From positions 434,001 through 498,000 of the forward strand of contig NZ_JAKLOY010000001.1 in assembly GCF_023652955.1 (NCBI RefSeq): DNA of 64,000 nucleotides, written 5' to 3'. Origin of the DNA: Geomonas sp. Red32. GTDB lineage: Bacteria; Desulfobacterota; Desulfuromonadia; Geobacterales; Geobacteraceae. The stretch's first letter is position 1. Each line of letters starts with the position of its first letter. The notes beneath the pieces are model-generated. The model was not told where the DNA came from and did no database searches. It saw only the letters and a list, made by a program, of their open reading frames with translations. The position numbers were made by a program, and so were the translations under genes. Shown here in pieces: positions 43,066 through 51,058 of the stretch.

Positions 43066-43824
43066 TCAGCTCCCGACCCGCTTGAAGTAGGAAAGAAACT
43101 CCTCGCCGGTCAGGTATTCCTTTCTGACCAGGTGCTCGACGTTGCGGGTCATGGCGGTCCGCTCGCCCGGCTTCATGGAATCCTTCAACAGCACGAAGAA
43201 CGGGATGTTGCGGGTCTGCGGGTAGAGCAGGAGGCGGTGCATCAGGTCGAAAGCGGCCATATCGGCCAACTGCAGGGAGCAGAAGATCATGAACGGGTGG
43301 ATGAGGGTCCCGATCGCCACCGCCTCCTTGCCGGTATAGGCGTTGACAACCTCGAAGCCGAGCCCCTCGACCGTTTTCTGGACCCCCTCCTCACCCCGCC
43401 TGGTGACGATCATCGTCTGGAGGTCGTAATCCTCCGACTCGTCGGCGAGCCCGTACTGACGGAGCTTCTTGGCGAGGTACCCTTCCTCGAGCGGGAGCAT
43501 GAAGAATCCCGCCACCCTCAGCACCTCGCCGATCTCTCCCGCCTCGCTCAGATAGAGGGGAAGGACCGGGATATCACGGGTGGCCGGATTGGCCTTGAGG
43601 GAGAGGAGGACACTCCAGCCGTCGTCGGACCAGGGTGAGATGTCGAGGAGCACGGCGCGGGGGGTGCAGGCCCCGAGTTCCTCCGCTTTGGCTGAGCGGC
43701 AACGGATCCCCCCCTTGGCGAGGTAGCCGCAGACCACGGCCCCCCTCTCCGGACGGTCTCCCAGCCCCATTACCCAGAGCTCCCTCTCGTCACATTCGAT
43801 TGTTTTCGCGCCTTGTGGTCTCAT
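43066..43824 (-). CDS. Tandem receiver-like domain protein, partly degenerate
   Basis: The 252-residue protein looks like two response-regulator receiver folds in series. The first has RAVLLDISPWSDDGWSVLLS, with an Asp in the acceptor place, and PVLPLYLSEAGEIGEVLRVA. The second (TMIVTRRGEEGVQKTVEGLG ... PFMIFCSLQLADMAAFDLMH) has Cys-Ser where the phospho-Asp should be. No output domain is present. The start is uncertain: I use ATG 43824, but no clear ribosome site precedes it and the frame opens to 43860 (TTG). It is divergent from the DUF362 gene. Confidence 0.7.
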   Translation of the reverse strand: MRPQGAKTIECDERELWVMGLGDRPERGAVVCGYLAKGGIRCRSAKAEELGACTPRAVLLDISPWSDDGWSVLLSLKANPATRDIPVLPLYLSEAGEIGEVLRVAGFFMLPLEEGYLAKKLRQYGLADESEDYDLQTMIVTRRGEEGVQKTVEGLGFEVVNAYTGKEAVAIGTLIHPFMIFCSLQLADMAAFDLMHRLLLYPQTRNIPFFVLLKDSMKPGERTAMTRNVEHLVRKEYLTGEEFLSYFKRVGS

Positions 43825-43941
43825 GAATTTAATAAATAACATATTTTCTGGACAGAGCAAGCAAAAGGTTAACCAGGTTGAAATGCGGCGCGAGATATGC
43901 TACCAATCCCAGATCGTCAATAATTTCAGCAGGAGAGAGCC

Positions 43942-45048
43942 ATGTCCAGCAAGGTGTACTTCGCCGACATGCGGGCCGGAGCCCGCGAGAACCTTTTCGA
44001 CAAGATCGGTAGGCTAATGAAAGAAGCGGGGCTCGCCTCCTGCATGCACGAGGGGGAGCTGGTGGCGGTCAAGGTCCACTTCGGGGAGAAGGGTAACCAT
44101 ACCTTCATCAGGCCGATTTTTCTGCGGCGGGTGGTGGACGAGATCAAGGGGTGCGGCGCCCTCCCCTTTCTGACCGACTCCTCGACCCTCTATCCGGGGC
44201 AGCGCAAGGAGGCGGTTTCGGCGCTCGCCTGCGCGGTCGAAAACGGCTTCGCCTACGCGGTGGTCGGGGCTCCGCTCATCATGTGCGACGGGCTCAAAGG
44301 GCACAACGCCCGCGACGTCGAGGTGAACGGCGAGATCCTGAAGAAGGTCAACATCGGCGCCGAAATCCTGGAGGCGGACGCCCTGGTGGCGGTCTCCCAT
44401 TTCAAGTGCCACGAGCTGACCGGCTTCGGCGGGACCCTGAAGAACCTCGGGATGGGGTGTTCCAGCCGGACCGGAAAGATGCAGCAGCACTCGACGGTGG
44501 CCCCCAAGGTGGCCGAGAAATACTGCAACGGCTGCTCCGTCTGCCTCAAATCCTGCGCCCATGCCGCCATTTCCATCCTGGAGGGGAAGGCGAAGATTGA
44601 TCCCGAGCTCTGCGTCGGGTGCAGCCGCTGCATCACCGCCTGCGTGAGGAAGGCAATCAACATCCAGTGGAACGAGAGCGCCTCGCTGGTGATGCGGAAG
44701 ATGGCCGAGTACGCCGCCGGAGCCTTGCACGGCAAGAAGGGGAAGACCCTCTTCCTGAACTTCATCACCCAGGTTTCCCCCGCCTGCGACTGCTACGGGC
44801 ACGCCGACGCCCCGATCGTCAACGACATCGGGATCTGCGCATCCACCGACCCGGTGGCGCTTGATCAGGCCTGTGCCGACCTGGTCAACAACGCCCGCGG
44901 CAACCAGGACACCGCCCTTTCAAGCGGGCACGAGCCAGGGGGGGACAAGTTCCGGGGGGTCCACCCCGAGATCGACTGGGAAGTGCAACTGGAGCACGCA
45001 GAAAAGATTGGAGTCGGGGTGAGGAAGTACGAGTTGGTGAAAATCTGA
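43942..45048 (+). CDS. DUF362 protein with two [4Fe-4S] ferredoxin motifs
   Basis: The 368-residue protein has the DUF362 domain at both ends (VAVKVHFGEKGNHTFIRP, LPFLTDSSTLYPGQRKEAVS, VSHFKCHELTGFGGTLKNLG; late NDIGICASTDPVALDQA). An inserted bacterial ferredoxin domain carries CNGCSVCLKSCAHA and CVGCSRCITACVRKA, two complete CxxCxxCxxxC sets. It is probably a cytoplasmic electron-transfer or radical-type redox protein of unknown partner. GGAGAGAGCC precedes the ATG. Confidence 0.92.
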   Translation: MSSKVYFADMRAGARENLFDKIGRLMKEAGLASCMHEGELVAVKVHFGEKGNHTFIRPIFLRRVVDEIKGCGALPFLTDSSTLYPGQRKEAVSALACAVENGFAYAVVGAPLIMCDGLKGHNARDVEVNGEILKKVNIGAEILEADALVAVSHFKCHELTGFGGTLKNLGMGCSSRTGKMQQHSTVAPKVAEKYCNGCSVCLKSCAHAAISILEGKAKIDPELCVGCSRCITACVRKAINIQWNESASLVMRKMAEYAAGALHGKKGKTLFLNFITQVSPACDCYGHADAPIVNDIGICASTDPVALDQACADLVNNARGNQDTALSSGHEPGGDKFRGVHPEIDWEVQLEHAEKIGVGVRKYELVKI

Positions 45049-45210
45049 GGCGAAGAGCAATAGAACACGGATGACACGGATTGAACGGATAAAGGCGGAT
45101 CAAACCTTAAAACCTAAATCTCTTGAACGCGGATGACGCGGATTGAGGCGGATTTTCGCGGATCAATCCTAGAGGCAAAGGCTTTTTAGGGGAAAGGCAA
45201 AAGCTCCGGC

Positions 45211-45246
45211 GAAATCCCCCCTGTCCCCCCTTCGCAAAGGGGGGGA
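45211..45246 (-). repeat. Dispersed palindromic repeat, family B
   Basis: Reverse complement of the copy at 20134-20170: CCCCCCTTTGCGAAGGGGGG core with an ACAGGGGGGATTTC tail. It sits inside the 455-bp inverted-repeat element. Confidence 0.8.
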
Positions 45247-45298
45247 CGTAGTTCGAGCTTTCCTGGTAGTTCATCGCTTGCTGGAGCCGCTATAATAG

Positions 45299-45333
45299 CA
45301 AAGGCACCGACGTTAGAACGTTCGGTGCCTTTG
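45299..45333 (+). terminator. Hairpin, probable terminator
   Basis: AAAGGCACCGACGTT and AACGTTCGGTGCCTTT form a long near-perfect stem followed by TTTGTTGTTTC. A TATAAT lies at 45291-45296 just before it. It may end the DUF362 transcript or be part of a small untranslated RNA. Confidence 0.6.
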
Positions 45334-45360
45334 TTGTTTCAGCTTATTCAGTGTTTAAAG

Positions 45361-45440
45361 CTTTTGCCTTTACTCTAAAACTTTTGTCTTCACCCCAGGG
45401 CTTCTGCCTTCACCCCAAAGTTTTGGCCTTCACCCAAGGG
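45361..45440 (+). repeat. 20-bp tandem repeat, four diverged copies
   Basis: Four consecutive 20-base units on the pattern CTTTTGCCTTCACCCCAAAA start at 45361, 45381, 45401 and 45421, with a partial fifth after. A related inverted unit lies at about 45180-45204. Confidence 0.85.
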
Positions 45441-45549
45441 GCTTTTGGTTCGGCCTCTGACTTTGCCTTATCCGCGTAAATCCGTTCAATCCGTGTCATC
45501 CGCGTTCTATTGCATTTGACTCAGACTTTGATTCTATCCGCCTTGATCG

Positions 45550-46920
45550 TTACTTCAGAAAGCCGAACTTCTTCATCCGGTACCTGAACGCGTCGATGCC
45601 GAGGTTCAGCTTCTTGGCGGCCTTGGACTGATTCCAGTCGGTCATCTCCAGGGACTGCTTGATCAGCTCGCGCTCGACTTCCTCGATGTCGATCCCCTCC
45701 GGCGGAAGCTTGAAGGTCGCCATCGGGACGGTCACCTGCGACGCCTTGGCCACGATCTCCAGCGGGAGGTTCTCCAGCAGCAGGTTCTCGTCGTTGCCGA
45801 GGATGATCGCCCTCTCGATGACGTTTTTCAGCTCGCGGATGTTGCCGGGCCAGTTGTACTCGACCAGGAGCTTCTCCGCCATGCTGGAGATCCCCTTCAC
45901 CTGTTTGTTGAACTCCCTGCCGAACACTTCGATGAAGTGGTTGGCAAGCACCAGGATGTCTTCCTTGCGCTCGCGCAGGGCCGGCAGGAAGATCGGAATG
46001 ACCTGCAGACGGTAGTAGAGGTCGTTTCTGAAGCTCTTATCCTCGATCGCCTTCAGGAGGTCCTTGTTGGTCGCCGAGATGATCCTGACGTCCACCGGGA
46101 TGCTCTTGGTCCCGCCGATCCTCCGGAAGGTCCTATCCTCCAAAAAGCGCAGGAGCTTGGCCTGCATCCCGATCTCCATGTCCCCGATCTCGTCGAGGAA
46201 AACGGTCCCGCCGTCGGCCAGCTCGAAGAGCCCCTTCTTGGAGCTCTTGGCATCGGTGAAGGCCCCCTTCTCATGGCCGAAGAGCTCGCTCTCCAAAAGG
46301 GTGGCCGGCACCGCGGCACAGTTGATCGCCACGAACGGCTTTTCGGAGCGGGCCGACTCGTAGTGGATCCACTTGGCCACCAGCTCCTTGCCGGTCCCCG
46401 ACTCCCCCTGCACCAGCACGGTGGAGGCGTCGCTCTTGGCCACTTTGGCCATCATGTCGAGCACGTTGCGCATGTGCTTGGAGCTGCCGAGGATCCTCGG
46501 GGGGCCGAGCTTCTTGTGCTCACTGCGAAGCTGCACCACCTCGCGGCGCAGGTCCTGGGTCTCCAGGGCCTTCCTTATGACTATGGACATCTCGTCCAGG
46601 TTGAAGGGCTTGTTGATGTAGTCGTAGGCGCCGTGGCGCATGGTGTTCACCGCGGTCTCCAAGCCCCCCTGGGCGGTGACCATGATGACCACGATGTCCT
46701 CGTCGTACTCCTTCAGGCGCTGCAGCACCTCCAGCCCGTTGATCCCGGGGAGGTGGTAGTCGAGCAGCACCAGTTCCGGCTGCTCCTCGCGGGCGAGCCT
46801 CAGCGCGTCCTCGCCGGTTCCCGCCGTACAGACTTCATACCCCTGCTTCTTAAGATTTTGCTCCAACGACCACCGGATGAGGTGCTCGTCGTCAACTACC
46901 ATGATCTTCGTCTTGCGCAT
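45550..46920 (-). CDS. Sigma-54-dependent response regulator (NtrC family)
   Basis: The 456-residue protein has a receiver domain (IMVVDDEHLIRWSLEQ, acceptor Asp in LVLLDYHLPGING). The AAA+ domain carries Walker A QGESGTGKELVAK, the sigma-54 loop as GAFTDAKSS instead of GAFTGA, and TVFLDEIGDMEIGMQAKLL. The C-terminal helix-turn-helix is DWNQSKAAKKLNLGIDAFRYRMKKF. It activates sigma-54 promoters on phosphorylation. The cognate kinase is the upstream haem-type sensor, 24 bases away on the same strand. Confidence 0.94.
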   Translation of the reverse strand: MRKTKIMVVDDEHLIRWSLEQNLKKQGYEVCTAGTGEDALRLAREEQPELVLLDYHLPGINGLEVLQRLKEYDEDIVVIMVTAQGGLETAVNTMRHGAYDYINKPFNLDEMSIVIRKALETQDLRREVVQLRSEHKKLGPPRILGSSKHMRNVLDMMAKVAKSDASTVLVQGESGTGKELVAKWIHYESARSEKPFVAINCAAVPATLLESELFGHEKGAFTDAKSSKKGLFELADGGTVFLDEIGDMEIGMQAKLLRFLEDRTFRRIGGTKSIPVDVRIISATNKDLLKAIEDKSFRNDLYYRLQVIPIFLPALRERKEDILVLANHFIEVFGREFNKQVKGISSMAEKLLVEYNWPGNIRELKNVIERAIILGNDENLLLENLPLEIVAKASQVTVPMATFKLPPEGIDIEEVERELIKQSLEMTDWNQSKAAKKLNLGIDAFRYRMKKFGFLK

Positions 46921-46944
46921 TGATGCTCCTTGGCTTGATCTTGG

Positions 46945-48516
46945 TCAGGTTGGAGTCGTCGCCGAGGTATCGGGACGCCCGGCAATTGCCGGGTCGATGG
47001 CATCCTTCCCGGGGGGAAGCTCCTTGAGGGGTGGGATGCCGCACTTTCCTTCCGGGTGGAAGGCGGGAAGTTCTACGGTGAAGGTGGTCCCCTTGCCGTC
47101 CTCGCTCGCCACCGACAGGCGTCCGCCGTGCTGGTCGATCAGCCGGTGGCAGATCGGGAGGCCGAGCCCGGTCCCCTGCGCCTTGGTGGTGAAGAAGGGG
47201 GTGAAGATCTTTTCCAGGATCTGGGGAGGGATCCCCTGCCCGGTGTCGGTCACCAGGACCTGCACCATGTCGACGCCCCCCACCTGGGTGATCCCGCTCT
47301 TCACGGTCAAGGTGCCTCCCTGCTGCATCGCCTGCACCGCGTTGAGGAAGAGGTTCAGGAAGACCTGCTGCATCTGCTTGGGATCGACGTAGACCGGCGG
47401 GAGGCCGGGATCGAGCAGAAGCACCTTCTCGATGTTCTTTCCCCCGCGGTGCTGGGCGGCGAACACCAGGGTCTTCTGGATCGTGTGGTTGAGGTCGGTG
47501 CAGGACGGCTCAGGGGCGGTCGGCTTCCCGAAGAAGAGGAGGTCGTTGACCGTCTTGTCCAGCCGGGAGATCTGCTCCAGCACCTCGTTGATGATCATGG
47601 TCCGCGGGTCATCGGAGGTGAAGTCGTCCTTCAAGACCGTGATGGCGGCGGCGATCCCGGTCAGGGGGTTCTTGATCTCGTGGGCGATGCCGGCCGCCAT
47701 CTCCCCCACCGAGGCGAGCCGGTCGGCGCGCTCCATCTGCTGGAAGTGGAAGGCCTCCAGCTCCTTCTTGGCGCTGTCGAGCCTCCCCACCATGGAGTCG
47801 AAGCTCTTGATCAGCTGGCCGATCTCGTCCTTGCCGTGGGAGGTCATGCGGACCGAGAGGTCCCCCGCTTCGACCTTGGCCATGTTGTCGCTCATCCGGA
47901 CCAGCGGCCTTTTGATGAACTTCACCATGACGAAGGAGATGGCGAGCGAAAGGAAGGAGATGATGGCCAGGGTGGAGAGAATGAAGAGGTTGGTGAGCTC
48001 CACGATCCTCTTGCGGGTCTCCACCAGCGAGTAGTTGACGTTCAGAAGGCCGATGATACGGCTCTTGTCGCCGTGGCAGAGGTTGCACTGGCGGTCGTTG
48101 TAGATCGGCTTCACCATCCCGAGCACCTCACCGTGCCCGTCCAGGTTGAAGACCCCCTCCCGCTTGTTCTCGAGGAAGAGCTTGAAGTCCCGCTCGTCCA
48201 CCATGCGCCCGACCTCGCCCGGCTGGGAGGACTTGAGGATCACCCCGTGGGGATGGAAGATGCGGACGCCGACCAGCTTCTCGTTCTGCCCCACCATCTC
48301 CAGGATCACCTGGACGTCCTCGGTGTTGCCGATCCGCATGGAGTTGTAGACGCTGCGCTCGATGGTGTTGAGGAGGAGTTCGCTGGACTCCCGCGCGGAG
48401 TTCAACAGCTGCCGCTGCTCACGCCGCAGGGTGAGAAAGGCGAAGGTGCTGATGCCGAAGACGAGCAGGCAGATCGATAGCACGATGACGCGAGTTGTCA
48501 GGCTCTTGAAGATCAG
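46945..48516 (-). CDS. Sensor histidine kinase with periplasmic CxxCH haem motif
   Basis: The protein has two membrane segments (SICLLVFGISTFAFLTL near the start and FILSTLAIISFLSLAISFVM) around a ~150-residue periplasmic domain. That domain contains CNLCH, a c-type haem-attachment motif, just before the second membrane segment. HAMP (KRPLVRMSDNMAKVEAGDLS), HisKA (GEMAAGIAHEIKNPLTG) and HATPase domains (LFLNAVQAMQQGGTL, DTGQGIPPQILEKIFTPFFTTK, GTGLGLPICHRLI) follow. I place the start at a CTG at 48516 because GGAGG lies five bases before it and gives MIFKSLTTRVIVLSIC; the GTG at 48483 is the conventional alternative. Confidence 0.92.
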   Translation of the reverse strand: MIFKSLTTRVIVLSICLLVFGISTFAFLTLRREQRQLLNSARESSELLLNTIERSVYNSMRIGNTEDVQVILEMVGQNEKLVGVRIFHPHGVILKSSQPGEVGRMVDERDFKLFLENKREGVFNLDGHGEVLGMVKPIYNDRQCNLCHGDKSRIIGLLNVNYSLVETRKRIVELTNLFILSTLAIISFLSLAISFVMVKFIKRPLVRMSDNMAKVEAGDLSVRMTSHGKDEIGQLIKSFDSMVGRLDSAKKELEAFHFQQMERADRLASVGEMAAGIAHEIKNPLTGIAAAITVLKDDFTSDDPRTMIINEVLEQISRLDKTVNDLLFFGKPTAPEPSCTDLNHTIQKTLVFAAQHRGGKNIEKVLLLDPGLPPVYVDPKQMQQVFLNLFLNAVQAMQQGGTLTVKSGITQVGGVDMVQVLVTDTGQGIPPQILEKIFTPFFTTKAQGTGLGLPICHRLIDQHGGRLSVASEDGKGTTFTVELPAFHPEGKCGIPPLKELPPGKDAIDPAIAGRPDTSATTPT

Positions 48517-48584
48517 TGATGCCTCCGGAGAGAGTCTCGGGATGTCCGCGCGTCAGGCGGCATGAAAATGGCCGGTCCCGCCGG

Positions 48585-49265
48585 TCACGGTTTGTTCTGG
48601 GACCTGGGGGCGGGCGGGAGTTCGCTGTCGGGCGGCAGCCCGCCAGGACCGGTGGTGGAAAGCCCCTTGACCTGGCCGCCGGTGCCGATCGGCTTGGGCC
48701 AGTGGATACAGATAAACTCCCACTCGCTGTAGCTCTTCTTCCCCTCGAAGTCGGCGAAGTCGAAGTCGAGCCAAAAGTTCTCCCGCCCCTGCCTGATCGG
48801 CTTCTCTGCGGAGGTGCTCTTCACGCCGACGATGCGCTGATTGGCATCCTTGATGACGTCGAAGTCCTTGTCCTTCCCCGGAAACATCGGGTCCTTGTAG
48901 AGCTTCCGGATGCACGGCTTAGGCTTGAGGCCGGTTCCCTTCAGGAGATCCTTCAGGTCGGCCAGGCGCGGCGCATCGTTGGGGATGGTCTGGGGATAGA
49001 CGGGATAGCCATTGTTGGGCGAGGCCCCCTGGGGCTGCCCGGCGGTGCCGGTCGGCGATGTCGGGACTCCGTTGGGCCAGTACCAGCGCCTGAGGGCCTC
49101 CATGTACTGGTGACCCCGCCACAAGAGCTCGGTCTCCCTTTCACGCTGCATCTGCGTCTTCCAGAGCATCGCCGTGCGGGACGCCATCAGCGCCAGGATC
49201 ACGACCATGACCAAGGCGCCGATGTAGGTCACACCGGAAGAGGATGCCAGCGTACGCCGGATCAT
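48585..49265 (-). CDS. Type II secretion pseudopilin-like protein
   Basis: The 226-residue protein starts MIRRTLASSSGVTYIGALVM: a short basic leader, Gly at the prepilin-peptidase site, then a ~20-residue hydrophobic helix (VTYIGALVMVVILALMA). The conserved Glu at +5 is replaced by Gly, as in some minor pseudopilins. The globular part is Trp/Tyr-rich with a C-terminal Pro/Gly tail. Its ATG overlaps the stop of the transketolase C-subunit gene by four bases, an odd neighbour for a pilin-like protein. The secretion partner genes are not in the window. Confidence 0.75.
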   Translation of the reverse strand: MIRRTLASSSGVTYIGALVMVVILALMASRTAMLWKTQMQRERETELLWRGHQYMEALRRWYWPNGVPTSPTGTAGQPQGASPNNGYPVYPQTIPNDAPRLADLKDLLKGTGLKPKPCIRKLYKDPMFPGKDKDFDVIKDANQRIVGVKSTSAEKPIRQGRENFWLDFDFADFEGKKSYSEWEFICIHWPKPIGTGGQVKGLSTTGPGGLPPDSELPPAPRSQNKP

Positions 49266-50194
49266 TTCTTCCTCGAAACGATCTCCCTGGCTTCCTCGAC
49301 CAGCGTCTCGGCATTGAGGCCGAAGTACTTGAGGAGTTCGTCCGATTTGCCGGAGATGCCGAAACGGTCCTTGATGCCGACCCGCTTCATGAGGGTCGGG
49401 CACTCCTCGGCCAAAAGCTCGGCCACCGCGCCGCCCAGGCCACCCACCACGGAATGCTCCTCGGCGGTGACGATGGCGCCGGTCTCGCGGGCCGCCTTGA
49501 GGACGAGCTCCTTGTCGAGCGGCTTGATGGTGCCGATGTGTACCACGCGGGCGGAGATGCCGTCGGCCTGGAGCTTCTCGGCGGCGATCACCGCCTGGGC
49601 GGTCATAAGGCCGGTGGTCACGAAGGTGACGTCGCTGCCGTCGGCGAGCTGCACACCCTTGCCGATCTCGAAGGTATGGCCGGCCGGGAAGACGTTGGCG
49701 ACTTTGTTGCGCCCGAGGCGGACGTAGACCGGCCCCTTGTACTGGGCGGCGGCCCGGATGGCCCCCTTGGTCTCCTCGCCGTCGGCCGGCACGATGACGG
49801 TCATGTTCGGGATGGCGCGCATGATGGCGACGTCCTCGACCGACTGGTGGGTCCCGCCGTCCTCGCCGACGGTGATGCCGCCGTGGGTGGCGACGATCTT
49901 AACGTTGGCCTTCGGGTAGCAGACCGCCTGGCGGATCTGCTCCCAGGCGCGGCCGGCCGCGAAGATGGCGAAGGTGGAGAGGAAGGGGATCTTGCCGACC
50001 GAGGCGAGCCCGGCGGCGGTCCCGACCATGTTGGCCTCGGCGATCCCCATCTGGAAGAAGCGGTTGGGAAATTTCTTGGCGAAGACCCCGGTCTTGGTGG
50101 AGCCGGAAAGGTCGGCGTCCAGTGCCACTATATTCTCGTTCTCGGCGCCCAGCTCCGCGAGAGCCTCGCCGTAAGCGTCCCTAGTTGCAATCAT
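49262..50194 (-). CDS. Transketolase, C-terminal subunit
   Basis: The 310-residue protein matches the pyrimidine-binding plus C-terminal part of transketolase: GIAEANMVGTAAGLA, TFAIFAAGRAWEQIRQAVCY, THGGITVGEDGGTHQSVEDV, then VTFVTTGLMTAQAVIAAEKL and AEEHSVVGGLGGAV. It forms the active enzyme with the N-terminal subunit encoded just upstream, exchanging two-carbon units in the pentose phosphate pathway. I choose ATG 50194 (MIATRDAYGEAL); the frame opens to 50233. Confidence 0.93.
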   Translation of the reverse strand: MIATRDAYGEALAELGAENENIVALDADLSGSTKTGVFAKKFPNRFFQMGIAEANMVGTAAGLASVGKIPFLSTFAIFAAGRAWEQIRQAVCYPKANVKIVATHGGITVGEDGGTHQSVEDVAIMRAIPNMTVIVPADGEETKGAIRAAAQYKGPVYVRLGRNKVANVFPAGHTFEIGKGVQLADGSDVTFVTTGLMTAQAVIAAEKLQADGISARVVHIGTIKPLDKELVLKAARETGAIVTAEEHSVVGGLGGAVAELLAEECPTLMKRVGIKDRFGISGKSDELLKYFGLNAETLVEEAREIVSRKK

Positions 50195-50211
50195 GTCGTC
50201 GTATCCTTTCT

Positions 50212-51036
50212 CTAGTCGAAGCAGCCAAGGCACTTCAGGGCCTCGGGAAGCTCTTCGTCGTTGGGGGTGACACCGTGGTAGGAGGCCTTGTTCTCGAAGA
50301 GATGGACGCCCTTGCCTTTGACGGTCTTGGCCACGATGGCGGTGGGGGCCCCTTTGAAGGCCTCGGCCTCGTCGAGGGCGGTGAGGATCTGCCCCATGTC
50401 GTGACCGTCGATCTCGATCACGTTCCAGCCGAAGGCGGCGAACTTGGCGGCGATGGATTCGACGTTCATCACCTTGGAGACCTGGCCGTCGATCTGCAGC
50501 CCGTTGGAGTCGATCAGGGCGCAGAGGTTGTCGCTGCCGTAGTGGGCGGCGGCCATGGCGGCCTCCCAGACCTGCCCTTCCTGGAGCTCGCCGTCGCCGA
50601 GCACCGCGTAGACGCGGTTGGCTTTGCCGTCCAGCTTAAGTCCCAGCGCCATGCCGTTGGCCATGGAGAGACCCTGCCCGAGCGAACCGGTGCAGACGTC
50701 GACCCCCGGGGTCCCCTTGGAGTCCGGGTGACCCTGGAGATGGCTCCCCAGGCGGCGGAGCATCATGAGGTCCTCGCTCGGGAAGTACCCGCACTCGGCC
50801 AGGGTGACGTAGAGGGCCGGGGCGGCGTGCCCCTTGGAGAGAACGAAGCGATCCCTGCCGTCCCAGGTGGGGTCGGCGGGGTTGTGGCGCATCTTGTGGA
50901 AATAGAGGGCGCACACCATGTCGATCGCGGAGAGCGATCCGCCGGTATGGCCGGACTGCGACTTGTGCAGGGTTTTCACGATGGCGACCCGCAGCCGCCT
51001 CGCCTTCTCTTCCAGCTCTGCAATCTTTTCTTTCAC
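50212..51036 (-). CDS. Transketolase, N-terminal (thiamine diphosphate-binding) subunit
   Basis: The 274-residue protein starts with GTG (MKEKIAELEEKARRLRVAIV) after AAAGGAATC. It has SGHTGGSLSAIDMVCALYFH, FVLSKGHAAPALY, the diphosphate/metal motif VLGDGELQEGQVWEAAMAA ... LIDSNGLQIDG, and the IDGHDMGQI segment. This is the first half of a split transketolase, as known in archaea and many bacteria. It lies 17 bases ahead of the C-terminal subunit gene and 22 bases after the gene at 51059. Confidence 0.94.
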   Translation of the reverse strand: MKEKIAELEEKARRLRVAIVKTLHKSQSGHTGGSLSAIDMVCALYFHKMRHNPADPTWDGRDRFVLSKGHAAPALYVTLAECGYFPSEDLMMLRRLGSHLQGHPDSKGTPGVDVCTGSLGQGLSMANGMALGLKLDGKANRVYAVLGDGELQEGQVWEAAMAAAHYGSDNLCALIDSNGLQIDGQVSKVMNVESIAAKFAAFGWNVIEIDGHDMGQILTALDEAEAFKGAPTAIVAKTVKGKGVHLFENKASYHGVTPNDEELPEALKCLGCFD

Positions 51037-51058
51037 GAAGATTCCTTTCAGGATGGCT

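Larger units (their letters stand above)
45058..45512. repeat. 455-bp element bounded by 33-bp inverted repeats
   Basis: Left arm (45058-45090) begins CAATAGAACACGGATGACAC; the right arm (45480-45512) is its reverse complement with one mismatch in 33. Similarity continues inward more weakly. The interior also has AAAGGCAAAAGC at 45193-45204 mirrored by GCTTTTGCCTTT at 45360-45371. No target-site duplication was identified and there is no coding capacity, so it is at most a MITE-like element. Confidence 0.85.
45049..45549. other. Non-coding inverted-repeat island
   Basis: No gene. The stretch is almost filled by repeats: outer inverted repeats (45058-45090 and 45480-45512), a second GCGGAT-rich unit at 45122-45168, a family-B palindrome (45211-45246), a hairpin (45299-45333) and a 20-bp tandem repeat (45361-45440). 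Confidence 0.85.

Noticed and set aside
45049-45549. Possible CRISPR array suggested by regular 20-bp repeats
   Set aside because: Units are directly adjacent with no spacers, and no cas genes are nearby.
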